From Paenibacillus silviterrae (GTDB lineage Bacteria; Bacillota; Bacilli; Paenibacillales; NBRC-103111): DNA of 64,000 nt. Numbering within the stretch: the stretch's first letter is position 1; the number at the start of each line of letters is the position of its first letter. Made by a program: the position numbers and the translations under genes. The stretch is taken from NCBI RefSeq assembly GCF_030167925.1, contig NZ_JASKUT010000002.1:1302001-1366000 (forward strand). Reading direction: 5' to 3'. The notes under the pieces are model-generated. The model made no database searches and was not told the DNA's origin. It saw nothing but the letters and a program-made list of their open reading frames with translations. This document shows positions 61,392-64,000 of this stretch, piece by piece.

Positions 61392-63148
61392 TCCTCATTC
61401 CCCCATTGTAAAGGTATACGTATACAAAAGGACGCTCCCTGCTTCGGACGATTATCGAAGCTGATGCCGTAGCCCGGTCCGTACAGCAGCCGTAGCCTTT
61501 CGCTCACATTGCGCAGGGCAAAGCCCTTCTTCCTAACTCCGAAGGAACCGATTGTGCCGCGCCGCTGATCCGGCTCACGCCAGCTCCGCTCCACCTGCAA
61601 CATTTGGGCGGGCGTCATTCCCTTGCCGTTATCCTCCACATAAATCAGCAGATCCTCTTCCTCGCAGCATGCCCGAATCCGAATGTGGATCGGAAACGGG
61701 CCGTCCTTCATGCCGTGTTCGATGGCGTTCTCCACAAGCGGCTGCAGAATCAGCTTCGGCATCAGGCAGGAACCGAGGCTTAGATCGGATTCAATCTGCA
61801 TGCTGAGCTTGTCCCCCAGCCGAAACGACTGAATTTGCAGATAAGCCTCGGCAAACTGCAGCTCATCCTCCAGATGGACGAACCTCTCATGCCTGTCTAC
61901 CGTGTAGCGCAGCAGTCTTCCCAAGCTCACTACAGCCTCGGAAAGCTCTGTGTTTCCCCATTCCAGCGCTTTTACATTAATGGATTCCAGCGTGTTATAT
62001 ATAAAATGCGGGTTCATCTGGCTCTGAAGAGCGGACAGCTGGGCTTCCTTCTCCCGGAGCTCGCTTTCGTAGACTTGGTGGACGAGCCTATCCAATTCGG
62101 AAACCATGGTGTTGAAGCCTTCCGTCAGCCATCCGATTTCGTCGCGGGAGGTTACCTTGGCTCTCTCCTTGAATTCTCCCCGCTGAATCTTCCTCATCGT
62201 GGCCGCCAAATGATGGATTGGCCGAGTCAGCCTTGCCGCCAGAAAGCCAGACAGCAGAAATGCGCACAGCAAAGCCGCAGCCGACACGAATAAGCTGTAT
62301 CGGATCAAGGCTCTGGCATTTTTCTTTAGATCCTCTTCAGGCACAAGCGCTTTGACTACGATACCCGATACCGGAGAATACTCCTCCGCCGTTAGGAAGA
62401 ACGGTCCCCCTTCAGACTTCCCCAGCATGGGGTCCTGCATTTCCAGAGAAGAATACAGCATCGCTCCCTGGCTGCTTGCCACATGGATCACCGTATCCGG
62501 CTTCATGTCCTTAAGCCCGAAGATGCTGGCGAACCCCCCCTGCGTTAGATCGATCTTAACAATTCCCAGATGCTGATGGTTTTGCGGATCCCGAATGACC
62601 CGGGCCAGCGAGATGACCCTCTGCTCTCCGGACTTGTAGTATCTGGCGCTGTGCGGCGGGATGGCGACAATCGCTCCATCCGCAGCAATCACGGACTCCA
62701 TCCAGGAGGTGGCTTCTTGGCTCCACGATTTGTTCACGGAATCGTCCGTATTGGTAAACAGCACACCGTCCATCGCGAAGATCAGAATGTTTTGTATCTC
62801 CGGTCTTTCGGCTGCCAGCGATGAGATCAGCAGGCTCATTCTGTTGATTTCCTCCAGCGGCACGAAATCCCTGGAGCTCTCGGTTAGCCGGCTCCGCAGA
62901 ATATGCATAACCGACTGGTCATAATAAGGCGCGGTCGTCAGGCGGTCCATCTCTTTATAATAGCGGTCGATGCTGTTCAGGATCTGGTTTGCAATTTGAC
63001 CGGTGTAATTGTTGGCGTCCTTTTCTACCTGGGTCATATACTGCCTGTAGCTGAGGACGCCGATCGTCGTCAGCGGGACCGTAATCAAAACGCAGAATAG
63101 CAATATGAATTTTACCCTCAAGGGGAAGAAAAGCCGAACGGCTTGCAT
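61388..63148 (-). CDS. YesM-type sensor histidine kinase
   Basis: 586 residues: TM1 about 12-33, extracellular Cache-like domain, TM2 about 270-295, HAMP (about 295-348), then His_kinase with His381 in SQMNPHFIYNTLESI and HATPase with DNGKGM. GGAGGT precedes ATG 63148. It precedes and overlaps its regulator gene, unlike the other pair in the window, where the regulator comes first. Confidence 0.94.
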   Translation of the reverse strand: MQAVRLFFPLRVKFILLFCVLITVPLTTIGVLSYRQYMTQVEKDANNYTGQIANQILNSIDRYYKEMDRLTTAPYYDQSVMHILRSRLTESSRDFVPLEEINRMSLLISSLAAERPEIQNILIFAMDGVLFTNTDDSVNKSWSQEATSWMESVIAADGAIVAIPPHSARYYKSGEQRVISLARVIRDPQNHQHLGIVKIDLTQGGFASIFGLKDMKPDTVIHVASSQGAMLYSSLEMQDPMLGKSEGGPFFLTAEEYSPVSGIVVKALVPEEDLKKNARALIRYSLFVSAAALLCAFLLSGFLAARLTRPIHHLAATMRKIQRGEFKERAKVTSRDEIGWLTEGFNTMVSELDRLVHQVYESELREKEAQLSALQSQMNPHFIYNTLESINVKALEWGNTELSEAVVSLGRLLRYTVDRHERFVHLEDELQFAEAYLQIQSFRLGDKLSMQIESDLSLGSCLMPKLILQPLVENAIEHGMKDGPFPIHIRIRACCEEEDLLIYVEDNGKGMTPAQMLQVERSWREPDQRRGTIGSFGVRKKGFALRNVSERLRLLYGPGYGISFDNRPKQGASFCIRIPLQWGNEE

Positions 63149-63228
63149 GGAAATGACCTCCAGATCGTTAATTCGGCTACGCGAGTAAGTTTACATTCAA
63201 TATAGCATACCGGCCCGAGCCCTGATAC

Positions 63229-64000
63229 CTATTCCAGAAGCCGCAGATGACTTTGCACATGTCCCTCCTTAGCCTCACGATACGTACTTGGGGACATGCC
63301 GATGATTCTGCGAAACACTTTGCCGAAGTAGCTGACATTGCTGAAGCCGGAGAGTCCCGCGATTTCCGTTATCGGCAGAGCTGTCGTGCGCAGCAGCTCC
63401 GCCGCCCTCTCCAGCCTTCGGTTTCGAACATAATCCATGGGAGAAACGCCCAGGTAAGAGGAGAACTTTTTGCACAAATGATATTTATTCAAGCCGGCAA
63501 TGTCAGCAAGCTGATCAAGCGAGAGATCCTGCTCATAGTGGTTGTCAATGAATGACGTCACGCGCCGATACGCCTTTGGAATCTCCTCCGTTCGATAGGA
63601 GGCCCGGCTAAGCAAGGAACGCTGCAGAGCTATTAGCCACTCGTAGATTCGCAGCGACAGGTCGAACCGGTCCCCGAGCCTTTTGGCTTCCGCATCGCGA
63701 TACAATGTCCACAGCAGCCGAATCGGCAGCTCATCAGACCCCATCTCCACTACAGGACCATGCTCCTTCATGAGCTCTTGCGTCAGCCAGTCCTCACCGG
63801 GCATTTCGAAGCGAATCCAAAGATATTCCCAGCCTTCCGAAGTCCGATCAGGATCATAGTAATACTCGTGATCGCTTGGAATTGCCACCGTGAATGCCAG
63901 CCCCTTCGGAACCGAAAAGTGCTCCTTCCCATACCGAAGCCGGCCTTCTCCCTTCAAGGTGTATTGAAAAATAATCCCCTTGCCCTCCCGCTTTCGTCCG
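63229..64000 (-). CDS. AraC-family transcriptional regulator (5' end outside window)
   Basis: The open frame continues past the window edge; visible residues begin GRKREGKGIIFQYTLKGEGRL, part of an AraC-binding cupin domain. The C-terminal HTH pair reads LSLDQLADIAGLNKYHLCKK and LPITEIAGLSGFSNVSYFGK. A TTG at 63957 is not the real start because the domain continues upstream. It precedes the YesM/YesN pair on the same strand by 80 bp. Confidence 0.9.
   Translation of the reverse strand, partial: GRKREGKGIIFQYTLKGEGRLRYGKEHFSVPKGLAFTVAIPSDHEYYYDPDRTSEGWEYLWIRFEMPGEDWLTQELMKEHGPVVEMGSDELPIRLLWTLYRDAEAKRLGDRFDLSLRIYEWLIALQRSLLSRASYRTEEIPKAYRRVTSFIDNHYEQDLSLDQLADIAGLNKYHLCKKFSSYLGVSPMDYVRNRRLERAAELLRTTALPITEIAGLSGFSNVSYFGKVFRRIIGMSPSTYREAKEGHVQSHLRLLE

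Overview
The window looks like chromosomal DNA of a Paenibacillus-type member of the Bacillota. Supporting signs are Bacillus-type ribosome binding sites (GGAGG cores, several TTG/GTG starts), lipoproteins feeding ABC importers, YesM/YesN two-component pairs, SLH and copper-amine-oxidase-like surface modules, and CcpA-type cre sites. Base composition is moderate in GC. I see no rRNA, tRNA, CRISPR array or prophage.

Region 1 (1-4442): the 5' part of an FAD oxidoreductase gene, a small unknown gene, a HIT protein, a decayed transposase, and an intact IS3-family element. The IS sits inside a three-copy array of a 113-bp structured repeat.

Region 2 (4443-25541): a plant cell-wall polysaccharide region, almost all on the minus strand. 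One string runs solute-binding lipoprotein, GH95-like glycosidase, beta-helix lyase-like protein, YesN-type regulator, YesM-type kinase, GH29 alpha-L-fucosidase. A divergent AraC regulator faces its lipoprotein gene. A second unit pairs a lipoprotein with a secreted GH30 enzyme behind a cre site. A DinB-like gene and a 1242-residue secreted PL11 rhamnogalacturonan lyase follow. None of these units carries ABC permease genes.

Region 3 (25955-38030): surface and housekeeping genes: a phytase-like esterase and a large protein, both with copper-amine-oxidase-like modules, an arginine-rich unknown protein, a cell-wall amidase, a CAP/Ig/SLH surface protein, a DUF3231 protein, a chemoreceptor and a histidine phosphatase.

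Region 4 (38316-50555): a phosphotransferase, two MBL hydrolases with a divergent TetR regulator and a clear operator, an ECF sigma factor with a probable anti-sigma partner, a second AraC/orphan-lipoprotein divergon, a GNAT, a UbiD decarboxylase, and a WYL regulator divergent from an MFS exporter.

Region 5 (50612-64000): a secreted modular pectate lyase, then a TetR regulator and an unusual SDR-alpha/beta-hydrolase fusion that share a matching operator motif. Last is a complete sugar ABC importer (lipoprotein plus two permeases) with its own YesN/YesM pair and an upstream AraC regulator, under a promoter overlapped by a cre site. Taken together, secreted lyases (PL1, PL11, GH30) would cut pectin-like polymers outside the cell, lipoproteins would capture the products, and apparently cytoplasmic enzymes (GH29, GH95-like, beta-helix protein) would finish the side chains.
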